This document shows, piece after piece, positions 15,471 to 25,006 of a stretch of DNA of 64,000 nucleotides (positions are counted from its first letter, which is position 1; each line of letters starts with the position of its first letter). The notes beneath the pieces are model-generated. The model did no database searches, was not told the origin of the DNA, and saw nothing but the letters and a program-made list of their open reading frames with translations. Where the stretch lies: NCBI RefSeq assembly GCF_006517625.1, contig NZ_VHQI01000002.1, positions 323,778-387,777 of the forward strand. Direction: 5' to 3'. A program made the translations under genes and the position numbers. Source of the stretch: Mixta tenebrionis (lineage in GTDB: Bacteria > Pseudomonadota > Gammaproteobacteria > Enterobacterales > Enterobacteriaceae).

Positions 15471-18086
15471 ATGTCGGAAATAAGCCGCGCCGTACTATTC
15501 GGCAAACTAAACCCCCTACTTTTTACTTCGCTGGAGAGCGCGACCGCCTTTTGCAAGCTGCGCGGTAACCCCTATGTGGAGCTGGTTCACTGGCTGCATC
15601 AGCTGATGCAGCATCAGGATGGCGATTTGCAGCAGCTGATCCGCCACTATTCACTGGATGAAAATACGCTGACGCGCGATATCGTGGCGGCGCTCGATCG
15701 CCTGCCGCGCGGCGCCAGCGCGGTTTCCGATCTCTCTGAGCATATCGATAATGCGGTAGAACGCGCCTGGGTTTATGGATCGCTGAAGTTTGGCGTAACG
15801 CAGATTCGCGGCGGTCATCTGCTGATCGGCATCCTGAAAACGTTCAACCTTGCTAACGTACTGAAAAGTATTTCGTCGCAGTTTAGCCGTCTGAGCGCCG
15901 ATCTGCTGGTTGAAGAGTTTGAAACGATTTTCGCCAACAGCAAAGAGGCGCAGCAGGCCGCCGCTCAGCCGGAAAATCTGAACGCCGCGCCGCAGCAGAA
16001 GAGCACGCTGGCGCAGTATGCGCAGGATCTGACGGCGCGCGCGCGCGCAGGCAAAATCGATCCCGTTGCCGGACGCGATGAGGAGATCCGGCAGATGGTG
16101 GATATATTAATGCGCCGTCGACAGAACAACCCGCTGTTAACCGGCGAGGCGGGCGTGGGTAAAACCGCGGTGGTGGAGGGGCTGGCGCTGCGTATCGCTG
16201 CGGGCGAGGTGCCGCCGCCGTTGCAGGATGTTCAGCTCTGGCTGCTTGATATCGGCATGTTGCAGGCGGGCGCCGGCATGAAAGGCGAGTTTGAGGCGCG
16301 TTTGCAGGCGCTGATTAATGAAGTGCAGTCCAGCCCGATACCCATCGTACTGTTTATTGATGAAATTCATACGCTGGTCGGCGCCGGCGGCCAGCAGGGC
16401 ACCGGCGATGCCGCCAACCTGCTGAAGCCGGCGCTGGCGCGTGGCCAGCTGCGCACTATCGGCGCCACCACCTGGGCGGAATATAAAAAGTATATCGAGA
16501 AAGATCCGGCGCTGACCCGCCGTTTCCAGACGGTACAGGTGTATGAGCCGGATGAAGAGAAAGCGCTGCTGATGCTGCGCAGCACCGTCAGCACGCTGGA
16601 GGGCCATCACCGCGTGCTGCTGCTGGATGAGGCGGTCAGCGCGGCGGTGAAACTCTCCCATCGCTACATTCCGGCGCGCCAGCTGCCCGATAAGGCGGTG
16701 GCGCTGCTGGATACCGCCTGCGCCCGCGTCGCCGTCAGCCAGGGCGCGCAGCCGCCGCAGCTGGAAGATTGTCTTCATCGCATCGCCGCGCTGGAAATCG
16801 AGCGCGACATTGCCGGACGTGAGGCGAAGCTGACCGCCGGCGATAGCGAGCGGCTTGCTCAACTGGATACGCAGCTGGCGCAGCTGGCGGCGGAGCGCGA
16901 GGCGCTGGAGGCGCGCTGGGTGCAGGAACGTGAGCTGGTAGACGCGGTTATCGATCTGCGCGCGCAGCTCTGCGCCGGCGCAGAAGGCGCCGATCCGACG
17001 GCGCTGCAGCAGGAGCTGGCGCAGAAGCAACAGGCGCTGCACGAGCTGCAGGGCGATATGCCGCTGCTGTTCGCCGCCGTAGACAGCAATGTGGTAGCGG
17101 CGGTGGTTTCCGACTGGACCGGCATTCCGCTGGGCCGCATGGTGAAAAATGAGATCGATGCGGTACTGAAGCTGGCCGATACGTTAAACGAGCGCGTTAT
17201 CGGCCAGCGGCACGGTCTCGATCTGATTGCGAAGCGGGTGCGGACGTCACGCGCGCGGCTCGACGATCCGAATAAGCCGGTCGGCGTCTTTATGCTGTGC
17301 GGTCCTTCCGGCGTGGGTAAAACCGAAACCGCGCTGGCGCTGGCCGAATCGCTGTACGGCGGCGAGCAGAATGTTATCACCATTAATATGAGCGAATTCC
17401 AGGAGGCGCATACCGTTTCCACCCTGAAAGGAGCGCCTCCAGGCTACGTCGGCTACGGCGAGGGCGGGGTGCTGACCGAGGCGGTACGACGTCGCCCTTA
17501 CAGCGTGGTGCTGCTGGATGAAATTGAGAAAGCGCACCCGGACGTGCATGAAATTTTCTTCCAGGTATTTGATAAAGGCTGGATGGAGGATGGCGAGGGG
17601 CGGCGCATCGATTTCCGCAATACCGTTATTATTCTGACCTCGAATGTCGGCACGCAGCTGATTAGCGCGATGTGCGCCGATCCTGAACTGCTGCCGGAGC
17701 CGGACGCGCTGGCTGCCGCGCTGCGCGGGCCGCTGCTGGAGGTCTTCCCGCCCGCTCTGCTCGGACGTCTGCTGGTGGTGCCGTACTATCCGTTAAGCGA
17801 TGCGATGCTGGCCGAAATTGTTCGCCTGCAGCTCAAACGCATCCAGCGTCGGCTGGAAGAGAATCACGGCATCGTTTCGCAAATCGATGACAGCGTGATT
17901 AGCCAGGTTGTGCAGCGCTGTACCGAAGTGGAATCGGGCGGACGTATGGTTGACGCCATCCTGACTAATACTCTGCTGCCGCAAATGAGTCAGATGCTGC
18001 TCACGGCCAGCGCCCGCGATCAGCGCTATCGCCAGCTGCACGTCAGCTTTGATCGGGGTGAGTTTCAGTGTCAGTTCGAGGCGTAA
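15471..18086 (+). CDS. clpV: ClpV (TssH), AAA+ sheath-recycling ATPase
   Basis: 871 residues, full length. Layout: ClpN domain (about 1-160), first AAA+ module with Walker [14 protein letters not shown] (225-237) and Walker [10 protein letters not shown], a coiled-coil M-domain (about 415-540), and a second AAA+ module with Walker [17 protein letters not shown] and Walker [15 protein letters not shown]. ClpV unfolds contracted TssB/TssC sheath so subunits can be reused. The ribosome binding site AGAGGA lies 4 bases before the ATG. It is followed 27 bases later by the PpkA kinase, a gene order seen in kinase-regulated T6SS clusters. Confidence 0.95.
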   Translation: MSEISRAVLFGKLNPLLFTSLESATAFCKLRGNPYVELVHWLHQLMQHQDGDLQQLIRHYSLDENTLTRDIVAALDRLPRGASAVSDLSEHIDNAVERAWVYGSLKFGVTQIRGGHLLIGILKTFNLANVLKSISSQFSRLSADLLVEEFETIFANSKEAQQAAAQPENLNAAPQQKSTLAQYAQDLTARARAGKIDPVAGRDEEIRQMVDILMRRRQNNPLLTGEAGVGKTAVVEGLALRIAAGEVPPPLQDVQLWLLDIGMLQAGAGMKGEFEARLQALINEVQSSPIPIVLFIDEIHTLVGAGGQQGTGDAANLLKPALARGQLRTIGATTWAEYKKYIEKDPALTRRFQTVQVYEPDEEKALLMLRSTVSTLEGHHRVLLLDEAVSAAVKLSHRYIPARQLPDKAVALLDTACARVAVSQGAQPPQLEDCLHRIAALEIERDIAGREAKLTAGDSERLAQLDTQLAQLAAEREALEARWVQERELVDAVIDLRAQLCAGAEGADPTALQQELAQKQQALHELQGDMPLLFAAVDSNVVAAVVSDWTGIPLGRMVKNEIDAVLKLADTLNERVIGQRHGLDLIAKRVRTSRARLDDPNKPVGVFMLCGPSGVGKTETALALAESLYGGEQNVITINMSEFQEAHTVSTLKGAPPGYVGYGEGGVLTEAVRRRPYSVVLLDEIEKAHPDVHEIFFQVFDKGWMEDGEGRRIDFRNTVIILTSNVGTQLISAMCADPELLPEPDALAAALRGPLLEVFPPALLGRLLVVPYYPLSDAMLAEIVRLQLKRIQRRLEENHGIVSQIDDSVISQVVQRCTEVESGGRMVDAILTNTLLPQMSQMLLTASARDQRYRQLHVSFDRGEFQCQFEA

Positions 18087-18113
18087 GTTTTAGTAATCAG
18101 AGAGTTGTCTATT

Positions 18114-19535
18114 ATGTCGGAACACGATAACAAGCGGACGGTGCCCAACGCATTGCCGCCTGGATACCGTTTTAATGAGTTTGAAATTAAAGATGTTATT
18201 GGCGGCGGCGGCTTTGGCATCGTTTATCGCGCCTGGGATCATCAGCTGGAACGCACCATCGCTATTAAAGAGTTTATGCCCGCGTCGCTGGCGGTGCGCG
18301 GCGACGATCTGAATCTGGTGCTGCGCAGCGAGCGCTTCAGCAAGACGTTTCACGCCGGCCTCAACAGCTTCATTCAGGAGGCGCGCCTGCTGGCGCGATT
18401 TAACCATCCTAATCTGCTGCACGTTTTGCGTTTCTGGGTGCAAAACGATACCGCCTATATGGGAACGGTATTTTACAGCGGCACCACGCTGTCGCGTCTT
18501 GCCGCCGCGCGCCCCGATCTGATTAATGAGGCGTGGATTCGTCGCCTGTTGCCGCCGCTGTTTGGCGCTATTAACATCATCCATCAGGAAGGGTATCTGC
18601 ACCGCGATATCTCGCTGGATAATATCCAGATTCAGGAAAATAAGGTGCCGGTGCTGCTTGATTTCGGCTCGGCGCGGAAGACCATCGGCAACCTCTCCGA
18701 TGAATCGGAGACTATGCTGCGCCCCGGTTTTGCGCCGATCGAGCAGTACAGCGACAACAACGAGAGCGAACAGGGGCCCTGGACCGATATCTATGCGCTG
18801 GGCGCGGTGCTGCATACGCTGATCGTCGGCGCGCCGCCGCCGGTGAGCGTGGTGCGCAGCATTGAGGATAACTACAGGCCGCTGTCCGAACTGCGTCCGG
18901 ATGGCTTCTCGCTGCCGCTGCTGCACGCTATCGATCGGGCGCTGGCGCTGAATCCGGCGGATCGTCCGCAGTCAATCGACGCTTTTGCCGCGCTGATGGC
19001 GCTGTCGGCTGATGAACTGAACGATATCCTGAACGCCAATAGCGAAAAGCCGGGCACCATGCTGGCAACGGTGGCGCCGGAAGAGCCGACAGCTACGGCC
19101 GTCGCGCTGCTGAAGCGCTATATGTGGCCGGGGCTGGCTGCCGCTGGCGTGCTGTTAGGCATCGTGGTCGGCGTACTGCTCGGCAGCGGCGGCGATGCGC
19201 CGTCCGAAACGCAGATCGCCGCTCAGCCGCCGGCTACGGGCGTTGCGCCGGCCCAGGACGCGGATCGCGGCGCCACGCCGACGACGGGGCAGGCGGCGGC
19301 GCAGCGACCAGCGCCGCCGGAGCCTGTCGCGCAGATCTATATCAAGCTGCGCCACGGTGAAAAACTTGCGCTGAACGGCAGCCCGCAGGCGCTGGAGCCG
19401 GCGCCGAACGGCTTCGCTTCGCTGCAGCTGCCGCCGGGAGAGTATGATTTCACCATCAGCGGACGCGAACAGATCCGCCAGCAAAAAATCAGCATCGAAC
19501 GGAAAGGGGTCTGGCTGATCAATCCTCAGAGCTAA
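18114..19535 (+). CDS. ppkA: PpkA-type serine/threonine kinase of T6SS
   Basis: 473 residues from ATG 18114, chosen over the in-frame TTG 18105. Kinase domain about 20-300: glycine loop GGGGFGIV (30-37), Lys52 (IAIKEF), catalytic HRDISLDN (163-170) and DFGSARK (183-189), then GFAPIEQY. A single membrane helix follows (about 337-357, GLAAAGVLLGIVVGVLL), then a Pro/Ala linker and a PEGA-like periplasmic C-terminal domain (LPPGEYDFTISG). In the family, PpkA responds to envelope signals and phosphorylates TagH to trigger firing; PppA reverses it. Compared with Pseudomonas PpkA the periplasmic part is short, with no von Willebrand domain. Confidence 0.9.
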   Translation: MSEHDNKRTVPNALPPGYRFNEFEIKDVIGGGGFGIVYRAWDHQLERTIAIKEFMPASLAVRGDDLNLVLRSERFSKTFHAGLNSFIQEARLLARFNHPNLLHVLRFWVQNDTAYMGTVFYSGTTLSRLAAARPDLINEAWIRRLLPPLFGAINIIHQEGYLHRDISLDNIQIQENKVPVLLDFGSARKTIGNLSDESETMLRPGFAPIEQYSDNNESEQGPWTDIYALGAVLHTLIVGAPPPVSVVRSIEDNYRPLSELRPDGFSLPLLHAIDRALALNPADRPQSIDAFAALMALSADELNDILNANSEKPGTMLATVAPEEPTATAVALLKRYMWPGLAAAGVLLGIVVGVLLGSGGDAPSETQIAAQPPATGVAPAQDADRGATPTTGQAAAQRPAPPEPVAQIYIKLRHGEKLALNGSPQALEPAPNGFASLQLPPGEYDFTISGREQIRQQKISIERKGVWLINPQS

Positions 19536-19559
19536 AAGAACGGCCAGGCCCGCTTGCGA

Positions 19560-19794
19560 ACGAAAAATTTAACGTTATTTCCGCTGTATCTTGCGAAGGC
19601 CCGGCCGCGCTGGGCCTGTCTTTCAGGAGCTGACGGCGCGGATGCTGGCGGTGTATCAGGTGCGGGGGGAGGAGCGGCTCACCGGCAGCGGCGGGATTAC
19701 CTGCGAACAGGGCGTCAGCCAGTGATGGCTGGAGGAACGGGTATCGGTATTGCAGGCCGGGCCGCCGTCGCGATGCCCGAAACACGATTTATAA
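19560..19794 (+). pseudogene. Decayed coding stretch after ppkA
   Basis: Protein-like sequence shifts between frames here. One frame reads EKFNVISAVSCEGPAALGLS, then a +1/-1 shift near 19618 gives FQELTARMLAVYQVRGEERL and a TGA, after which the same frame goes on WLEERVSVLQAGPP to a stop at 19794. The continuity across two lesions suggests a gene broken by one frameshift and one nonsense change. No start codon or family is recognised. A GC hairpin (AGGCCC/GGGCCT, 19596-19616) also lies here and could be the ppkA terminator. Low certainty. Confidence 0.35.
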
Positions 19795-19904
19795 TACTTT
19801 TCAGGATGGCGATATAAGCGGGAGTCAGGCAAGATCGGATATTGAAAGGGGGTGCGGCAGGGGAGAAATAACATCAACGCTCGGCCAGTATTACGAGAAC
19901 GATT

Positions 19905-20432
19905 ATGGGAAATGGTAGGATGCGAATATTACAGGGAAATAAATACGTTGGCGCGGGAATGATGTTTTTTATGCTGGCGGCAAACGGTAAGGCGAATATG
20001 ACAACGACCGCGCTGTGGGACTTTATTAACGATATCAGCGCATCGGTTAAACAGATGACCGTTAATAACGTTACGCAAAGCTCCTTAGGGTTTACGCTGG
20101 TAAAAGAGAACCCGGAGGTCAATTTTTATCAGGCGAAAACGCTTAACCTGCACGACAGCGGAAAAGCTGAACATTTCGATCTGCGCTTAAGCAAAGCGCC
20201 AGATGGAGTAAAGCCCTTTTTGAGTTTTTCATGGCGCGGCGAATGCTTTTCACTTGATACGATTAAACAGCACTATCCGCAGCTTGGGTTAACCGGGGTG
20301 CCGCGCGGGCGTTCTGAAAATGAGATGACCAGCTATACCACGCCAGCGGATAAAGACAAACAGACCATTACCTTTAGTTTTAAAGCGAATAAGCCAGATT
20401 GCCTGAGCCGGGTTATTATTCGCGGAAAATAG
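19905..20432 (+). CDS. Hypothetical, possibly exported protein
   Basis: 175 residues from ATG 19905, or 170 from ATG 19920. The N-terminus from the second start (MRILQGNKYVGAGMMFFMLAANGKA) resembles a signal peptide with a basic start, hydrophobic middle and AxxA-like cleavage region. The rest is moderately hydrophilic, with segments such as LGFTLVKENPEVNFYQAK and FLSFSWRGECFSLDTIKQHY. No family recognised. It lies between the kinase end of the T6SS cluster and a putative lipoprotein gene, with less GC than the tss genes. Function is unknown; a T6SS link is only positional. Confidence 0.5.
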   Translation: MGNGRMRILQGNKYVGAGMMFFMLAANGKANMTTTALWDFINDISASVKQMTVNNVTQSSLGFTLVKENPEVNFYQAKTLNLHDSGKAEHFDLRLSKAPDGVKPFLSFSWRGECFSLDTIKQHYPQLGLTGVPRGRSENEMTSYTTPADKDKQTITFSFKANKPDCLSRVIIRGK

Positions 20433-20601
20433 TCCGTTTCTGCGCCGTGAGCCGATCGCAAGGGCGCAGCGACTGCAGCCTTTCAATAATCCCCTTTGAC
20501 TCTTTCCCGCCGTCCGGTGTTAAATCTCCGCTGGTTTGCCGCCATAACAACGATAACTTTAGCTTTAGCGCCGGTGCGCTAAGATTTTGACGAGCCCAGC
20601 A

Positions 20602-21618
20602 ATGTTTTTTTCACTTTTATCCCGACTGCTGTTAATCACGGTATTGGCCGGTTGCGGCTATGCGATAGCCGCTGAACTGCCCGATATTTATCGTGCGCCT
20701 TTAACGCCGCCCGCAGAAGAATTTACGGTTTTATCGCCGGTTAATCATTCCCTGCATGAAGAAGCTGACGGCGCGTTAGCAGATAGCGTCGCGCCGCCGC
20801 CGTCGGCAAATCATGCTGCGCTGCCGTCATCGCAGCAGCCGGAAGATGAAGATAGCAGGCAGAATGAAATTATCGCCGCGATCCTGAAAGCGATTCGTCA
20901 GCGCCAGCTTACTCCGCTGCCCAGCGAATGTCTGAGTATGAGCATCGTTGCTGATAATGACGATCCGGCCTGGTATCTGATCGACGTGCGGGAAAATCGT
21001 AATCATCCCGCATGCGGCGGCGATCCGGAAACCGCGCCGCATCTGTTTTTCTTCAGGGCGCATAAGGCGGATGATGCGCTGCAAACCGACGCGGGCGTAG
21101 AGCCTGAAGATTTTTATCCGCTGGAAGAAAAACCAGCCGTCGCCGCTCTGACAATGGAAGATTTCACCGTTCAGGTCGCTGGCGTCACGCTGACGCTGGG
21201 GCAGCCGTGGAATGAGGACGTTATGATGAGCCTGCCGCCGGAGCGTGCGCGTCAGGCGTTAGCGAGCGGACAAAACGGCGCGCCCGCCTACCGTTATGTT
21301 CAGCATCGCTATGACGCGCTGACGCTGACGGCCGCCAATGAAAACTGGGATCGGCTACAGCGCAGCGCCGACGATCGCTATATCATGCAGATCGCCCTGC
21401 TTGATGGTTCGCTAACGACGCAGCGCGGCATCCATATCGGCGCCCCGGCGGCGGAAATGCTGCGCAGCTATGGCCCTGGCGAGGCGAGTGAGCGCGGCGG
21501 TGAAAGCTGGCTTAGCTGGCGTCTGGCGGAGAAGACGCTCTCTGTTCGTCTCAGCGATGGCGTGGTCAGCCAGATTGTGCTGAGCCAGCTGCAGCAGCGT
21601 CCGCAAGCTCAGCCATAA
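20602..21618 (+). CDS. Putative lipoprotein of unknown function
   Basis: 338 residues from ATG 20602; an in-frame TTG lies 15 bases upstream. The N-terminus (MFFSLLSRLLLITVLAGC) ends in a lipobox, L-A-G-C, so the product is probably lipidated. Residues 30-90 are proline-rich and disordered-looking. The later part has a cysteine pair (ECLSM, HPACGG) and a segment resembling the repeated fold of enterobacterial exported proteins that assess a promoter-like pattern (GVTLTLGQPW, GIHIGAPAAEML, ENWDRLQRSADD), but no family can be named. It closes the variable region before prfC. Confidence 0.55.
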   Translation: MFFSLLSRLLLITVLAGCGYAIAAELPDIYRAPLTPPAEEFTVLSPVNHSLHEEADGALADSVAPPPSANHAALPSSQQPEDEDSRQNEIIAAILKAIRQRQLTPLPSECLSMSIVADNDDPAWYLIDVRENRNHPACGGDPETAPHLFFFRAHKADDALQTDAGVEPEDFYPLEEKPAVAALTMEDFTVQVAGVTLTLGQPWNEDVMMSLPPERARQALASGQNGAPAYRYVQHRYDALTLTAANENWDRLQRSADDRYIMQIALLDGSLTTQRGIHIGAPAAEMLRSYGPGEASERGGESWLSWRLAEKTLSVRLSDGVVSQIVLSQLQQRPQAQP

Positions 21619-21945
21619 AATCTGCCGGCCCGGCGATCTGAACCCTTTTTCAGGCAACGTTTTGCCGCGCAGGAAACAGGACGGGCGCGGTGATTTCAGC
21701 CTGCTTTTTTTATGTACTTAGGGTAAGCTATGCGGCCTGTTACCTGACTTATCAACATTGTTATACGAGGCCGGCGCCAATGTAGACCATGATGCTTTTC
21801 GGCAGCTTTTATCTTCGTGCCGCGCGCGCGTCAGGTAAACTGCATGGTTCCGGTTTCTGGCCCGGCAATGTCGCAGGCCCCGGTGAATTAACGGCTGTGT
21901 CGCCCCTTTGTCGCCGCGTCACAGCATCAACAGAAGAACTTATCG
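21619..21945. other. 327-base gap before prfC with a terminator-like hairpin
   Basis: No gene is visible. At 21669-21711, GCAGG and CCTGC flank an interrupted stem followed by seven T residues, a probable terminator for the lipoprotein gene. The remaining 230 bases should hold the prfC promoter, but no clear -35/-10 pair stands out. Confidence 0.5.
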
Positions 21946-23535
21946 ATGTCTAATGCTGCATTTTTGCAAGAAGTGTCGCGTCGCCGCACCTTTGCCATCA
22001 TTTCTCACCCCGACGCCGGTAAAACGACCATTACCGAAAAAGTCCTGCTGTTCGGACAGGCGATTCAGACCGCCGGTACGGTAAAAGGTCGCGGCTCCAA
22101 CCAGCACGCCAAATCAGACTGGATGGAGATGGAAAAACAGCGCGGTATCTCTATTACCACCTCGGTGATGCAGTTCCCTTATCGCGATAGCCTGGTGAAC
22201 CTGCTGGATACTCCAGGGCACGAAGACTTCTCTGAAGATACCTATCGTACTCTGACCGCCGTCGACTGCTGTCTGATGGTGATCGACGCGGCGAAAGGCG
22301 TTGAGGATCGTACCCGCAAGCTAATGGAAGTTACCCGCCTGCGCGATACGCCGATTCTGACCTTTATGAACAAGCTGGACCGTGATATTCGCGATCCGAT
22401 GGAGCTGCTCGATGAGGTGGAGAACGAGCTGAAGATCGCCTGCGCGCCCATCACCTGGCCGATCGGCTGCGGCAAGCTGTTCAAAGGGGTTTATCACCTT
22501 TATAAGGATGAAACCTACCTCTATCAGTCCGGTCAGGGCCATACCATCCAGGAAGTGCGCATCGTTAAAGGGTTGAATAACCCTGAGCTGGATCAGGCGG
22601 TGGGCGAAGATCTGGCGGCGCAGCTGCGCGATGAGCTGGAGCTGGTACAGGGCGCTTCCCACGAGTTTGAGCAGGAAGCTTTCCTGCAGGGCGAGCTGAC
22701 GCCGGTGTTTTTCGGTACGGCGCTGGGCAACTTCGGCGTCGATCATATGCTTGACGGGCTGGTTGCCTGGGCGCCCGCGCCGATGCCGCGCCAGAGCGAT
22801 ACGCGCACCGTTGAGGCCAGCGAAGAGAAATTCTCCGGCTTCGTCTTTAAGATCCAGGCGAATATGGATCCGAAACACCGCGACCGCGTGGCCTTTATGC
22901 GCGTGGTGTCGGGTAAATATGAAAAGGGTATGAAGCTGCGCCAGGTACGCCTTGGCAAAGATGTGGTGATATCCGATGCGCTGACCTTTATGGCGGGCGA
23001 TCGCGCGCACGTTGAAGAGGCTTATCCTGGCGATATTATCGGTCTGCACAATCACGGCACCATCCAGATTGGCGATACCTTTACCCAGGGCGAGAATATG
23101 AAGTTCACCGGGATTCCGAACTTCGCGCCGGAACTGTTCCGTCGCATCCGTCTGCGCGATCCGCTGAAGCAGAAACAGCTGCTGAAGGGGCTGGTGCAGC
23201 TGTCGGAAGAGGGCGCGGTACAGGTGTTCCGCCCCATCGCCAACAACGATCTGATCGTGGGCGCCGTCGGCGTTCTGCAGTTTGACGTGGTGGTGGCGCG
23301 CCTGAAAAGCGAGTACAACGTGGAAGCGATCTATGAATCGGTCAACGTGTCGACCGCGCGCTGGGTGGAATGCAGCGACGCGAAGAAATTCGACGAATTC
23401 CAGCGTAAGAATGAAATTAACCTGGCGCTGGACGGCGGCGATAACCTGACCTATATCGCGCCGACCATGGTTAACCTTAACCTGACGCAGGAACGCTATC
23501 CTGAGGTAACGTTCCGCAAAACGCGCGAACACTAA
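21946..23535 (+). CDS. prfC: Peptide chain release factor RF3
   Basis: 529 residues, identical in length to E. coli RF3. The GTPase domain shows the P-loop [13 protein letters not shown] (about 20-32), switch [16 protein letters not shown] and the NKLD motif ([10 protein letters not shown]). Domains II and III follow ([37 protein letters not shown]). RF3 uses GTP to release RF1/RF2 from the ribosome after peptide release. In E. coli the gene lies next to osmY as here; upstream, rimI-yjjG of E. coli is replaced by the T6SS region. Base composition is that of a core gene. Confidence 0.97.
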   Translation: MSNAAFLQEVSRRRTFAIISHPDAGKTTITEKVLLFGQAIQTAGTVKGRGSNQHAKSDWMEMEKQRGISITTSVMQFPYRDSLVNLLDTPGHEDFSEDTYRTLTAVDCCLMVIDAAKGVEDRTRKLMEVTRLRDTPILTFMNKLDRDIRDPMELLDEVENELKIACAPITWPIGCGKLFKGVYHLYKDETYLYQSGQGHTIQEVRIVKGLNNPELDQAVGEDLAAQLRDELELVQGASHEFEQEAFLQGELTPVFFGTALGNFGVDHMLDGLVAWAPAPMPRQSDTRTVEASEEKFSGFVFKIQANMDPKHRDRVAFMRVVSGKYEKGMKLRQVRLGKDVVISDALTFMAGDRAHVEEAYPGDIIGLHNHGTIQIGDTFTQGENMKFTGIPNFAPELFRRIRLRDPLKQKQLLKGLVQLSEEGAVQVFRPIANNDLIVGAVGVLQFDVVVARLKSEYNVEAIYESVNVSTARWVECSDAKKFDEFQRKNEINLALDGGDNLTYIAPTMVNLNLTQERYPEVTFRKTREH

Positions 23536-23568
23536 CCGGCAACGCGTCCTTTTGCGGCGCGTTCTGTA

Positions 23569-23609
23569 AACATCGCGCCGCCAACCGCTGCGCTGCGCGA
23601 TGTTCTTTT
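23569..23609 (+). terminator. Terminator after prfC
   Basis: A 9-bp stem, AACATCGCG (23569-23577) with CGCGATGTT (23596-23604), is followed by CTTTTTC. It lies 34 bases after the prfC stop. Confidence 0.7.
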
Positions 23610-23723
23610 TCAGTACCACCGCAGATTGTTCTCCTCTTTTTACAGACTCCTCTTAAAAACGCCCTGAAATCCCCTTCTTACCTGTTTTTTAACCAGAAAA
23701 ACGAGCCGAATGCCGATCCTTGT

Positions 23724-23732
23724 CTATGCTTA
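23724..23732 (+). promoter_or_regulatory. Sigma-S-type -10 element of osmY
   Basis: TCTATGCTTAG matches the extended -10 consensus for the stationary-phase sigma factor RpoS (KCTAYRCTTAA) and lies about 120 bases before osmY, whose E. coli orthologue is a classical RpoS target. Confidence 0.55.
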
Positions 23733-23852
23733 GTTTGTCGGACGTAAAAAGCGGTGGCGCAGTAGCCCCCGGCGTCCTTTTCGGCGGCAGCGCGGTTTGT
23801 TGCCGCCACGCTTACGATTGTGAGTGGAATAACGCATAGAAGGAAGATATCG

Positions 23853-24467
23853 ATGAACCAGACTAAGATTACTAAGACCCTGATGGCTGTGCTGGTGGGT
23901 TCTGCGCTGCTGAGCGGCGCCGCACTGGCTGATGAATCCGTCTCGCAGAAAACAGAAAATGCGGCGGATAGCGCAGGGTCAAAAATCGATAGTTCTATGA
24001 AGAAAGTCGATGGTTTTATGGATGACAGCGCCATCACGGCTAAAGCCAAAGCAGCTCTGGTAGATGACGAAACGGTTAAAAGTACGGATATCTCAGTAGA
24101 AACCGATAAGGGCGTAGTTACCCTGAGCGGTTTTGTTTCCTCTCAGGATCAGGCGGAAAAAGCCGTGGCTCTGGTGAAGAAAGTTGAGGGCGTGAAATCC
24201 GTCAGCGACAAACTACACGTAAAAGACAGCGAAAAACAGTCCGTGAGTGGTTATGCCGGCGATGCCGCTACCACCAGCGAAATCAAAGCTAAATTGTTAG
24301 CGGATGACATTGTGCCGTCCCGGAAAGTGAAAGTGGAAACCACTAACGGCGTGGTTCAGCTCTCCGGCGCGGTAGAGAATAAGGCACAGTCGGAGCGTGC
24401 TGAAAGTATCGCCAAAGCTATTGAAGGCGTGAAAAGCGTTAAAAATGACCTGACGGTAAAACCTTAA
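23853..24467 (+). CDS. osmY: OsmY, periplasmic stress protein
   Basis: 204 residues from ATG 23853 (ribosome binding site AGGAAG); earlier in-frame codons lack one. The signal peptide ([17 protein letters not shown]) is cleaved before DES. Two BON domains follow: about 57-125 ([33 protein letters not shown]) and about 136-204 ([32 protein letters not shown]). OsmY is a periplasmic chaperone-like protein induced by hyperosmotic stress and stationary phase. The next genes, ytjA and a CsbD-like gene, are also of stress-associated families, suggesting a small stress cluster under RpoS control. Confidence 0.95.
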   Translation: MNQTKITKTLMAVLVGSALLSGAALADESVSQKTENAADSAGSKIDSSMKKVDGFMDDSAITAKAKAALVDDETVKSTDISVETDKGVVTLSGFVSSQDQAEKAVALVKKVEGVKSVSDKLHVKDSEKQSVSGYAGDAATTSEIKAKLLADDIVPSRKVKVETTNGVVQLSGAVENKAQSERAESIAKAIEGVKSVKNDLTVKP

Positions 24468-24475
24468 CGCTTGAA

Positions 24476-24499
24476 CGGCGCGGCTGAACCGCCGCGCCG
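24476..24499 (+). terminator. GC-rich hairpin after osmY
   Basis: CGGCGCGG and CCGCGCCG form an 8-bp stem shortly after the osmY stop. No T-run follows, so read-through into ytjA is likely. Confidence 0.4.
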
Positions 24500-24595
24500 G
24501 TGTGTGGACCCGTAAAAAAAGAACGTTCATGGGGCATTGCCCCCTGAATTAGCTGAGTAAGCAGTTCGATTTTCACTATGGTAAAGGAGAGGCTT

Positions 24596-24757
24596 ATGTT
24601 TCGTTGGGGTATTATATTTCTGGTAATCGCTTTGATTGCAGCAGCGTTGGGCTTTGGTGGTTTGGCCGGTACGGCAGCATGGGCCGCTAAAATCGTTTTC
24701 GTTGTTGGTATTATCCTGTTCCTCGTCAGCCTGTTTACCGGACGCAAACGCCCCTAG
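24596..24757 (+). CDS. ytjA: YtjA, small DUF1328 membrane protein
   Basis: 53 residues starting [19 protein letters not shown] and containing [19 protein letters not shown], followed by [13 protein letters not shown]. This is the DUF1328/YtjA family of tiny inner-membrane proteins with two helices. The ribosome binding site AAAGGAGAGG lies just before the ATG. The location after osmY matches E. coli. The role is unknown, but E. coli ytjA is co-regulated with stress genes. Confidence 0.9.
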   Translation: MFRWGIIFLVIALIAAALGFGGLAGTAAWAAKIVFVVGIILFLVSLFTGRKRP

Positions 24758-24812
24758 GTAAACAGACTTTACGCTGAGCAAAAAGATTCAGTGAAATTAG
24801 CGGAGGCCAGTC

Positions 24813-24998
24813 ATGAATAGCGACATTGTTGTAGGCAAATGGAAACAATGGAAAGGTCAAATGGCGCTAATATGGGCGGAGTGGTTTGATAGCGACGACG
24901 CCTGGATGGCAGGAAACAATGACTGGCTCTCCGGAATTTTGCAGGAGGATTACGGCAGGGAGCAAAATGAGGCGACCGCCGAAAAACGGACACGCTGA
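24813..24998 (+). CDS. CsbD-family small stress protein
   Basis: 61 residues. The N-terminus, MNSDIVVGKWKQWKGQM, and the later SGILQEDYGREQNEA match the CsbD (YjbJ) pattern, whose usual form is GxWKQxxGKxKxxWGxLTDDD...GxxQExYG. This copy is unusually rich in tryptophan (six residues) and has drifted in the middle. CsbD proteins are abundant general stress proteins of unknown mechanism. A GGAG site precedes the ATG. The stop lies 8 bases before the GTG of yjjU, which lacks a good ribosome binding site of its own, so yjjU may be translationally coupled to it. Confidence 0.75.
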   Translation: MNSDIVVGKWKQWKGQMALIWAEWFDSDDAWMAGNNDWLSGILQEDYGREQNEATAEKRTR

Positions 24999-25006
24999 AT
25001 AATATT

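Noticed and set aside
19554-19817. 87-codon plus-strand frame after ppkA
   Set aside because: Gly/Ala/Arg-rich translation with no ribosome binding site. Other frames across this stretch look more protein-like, so it was treated as decayed sequence.
22321-23619. A 432-codon frame antisense to prfC
   Set aside because: Shadow of the codon pattern of prfC; composition is unnatural and there is no start context.
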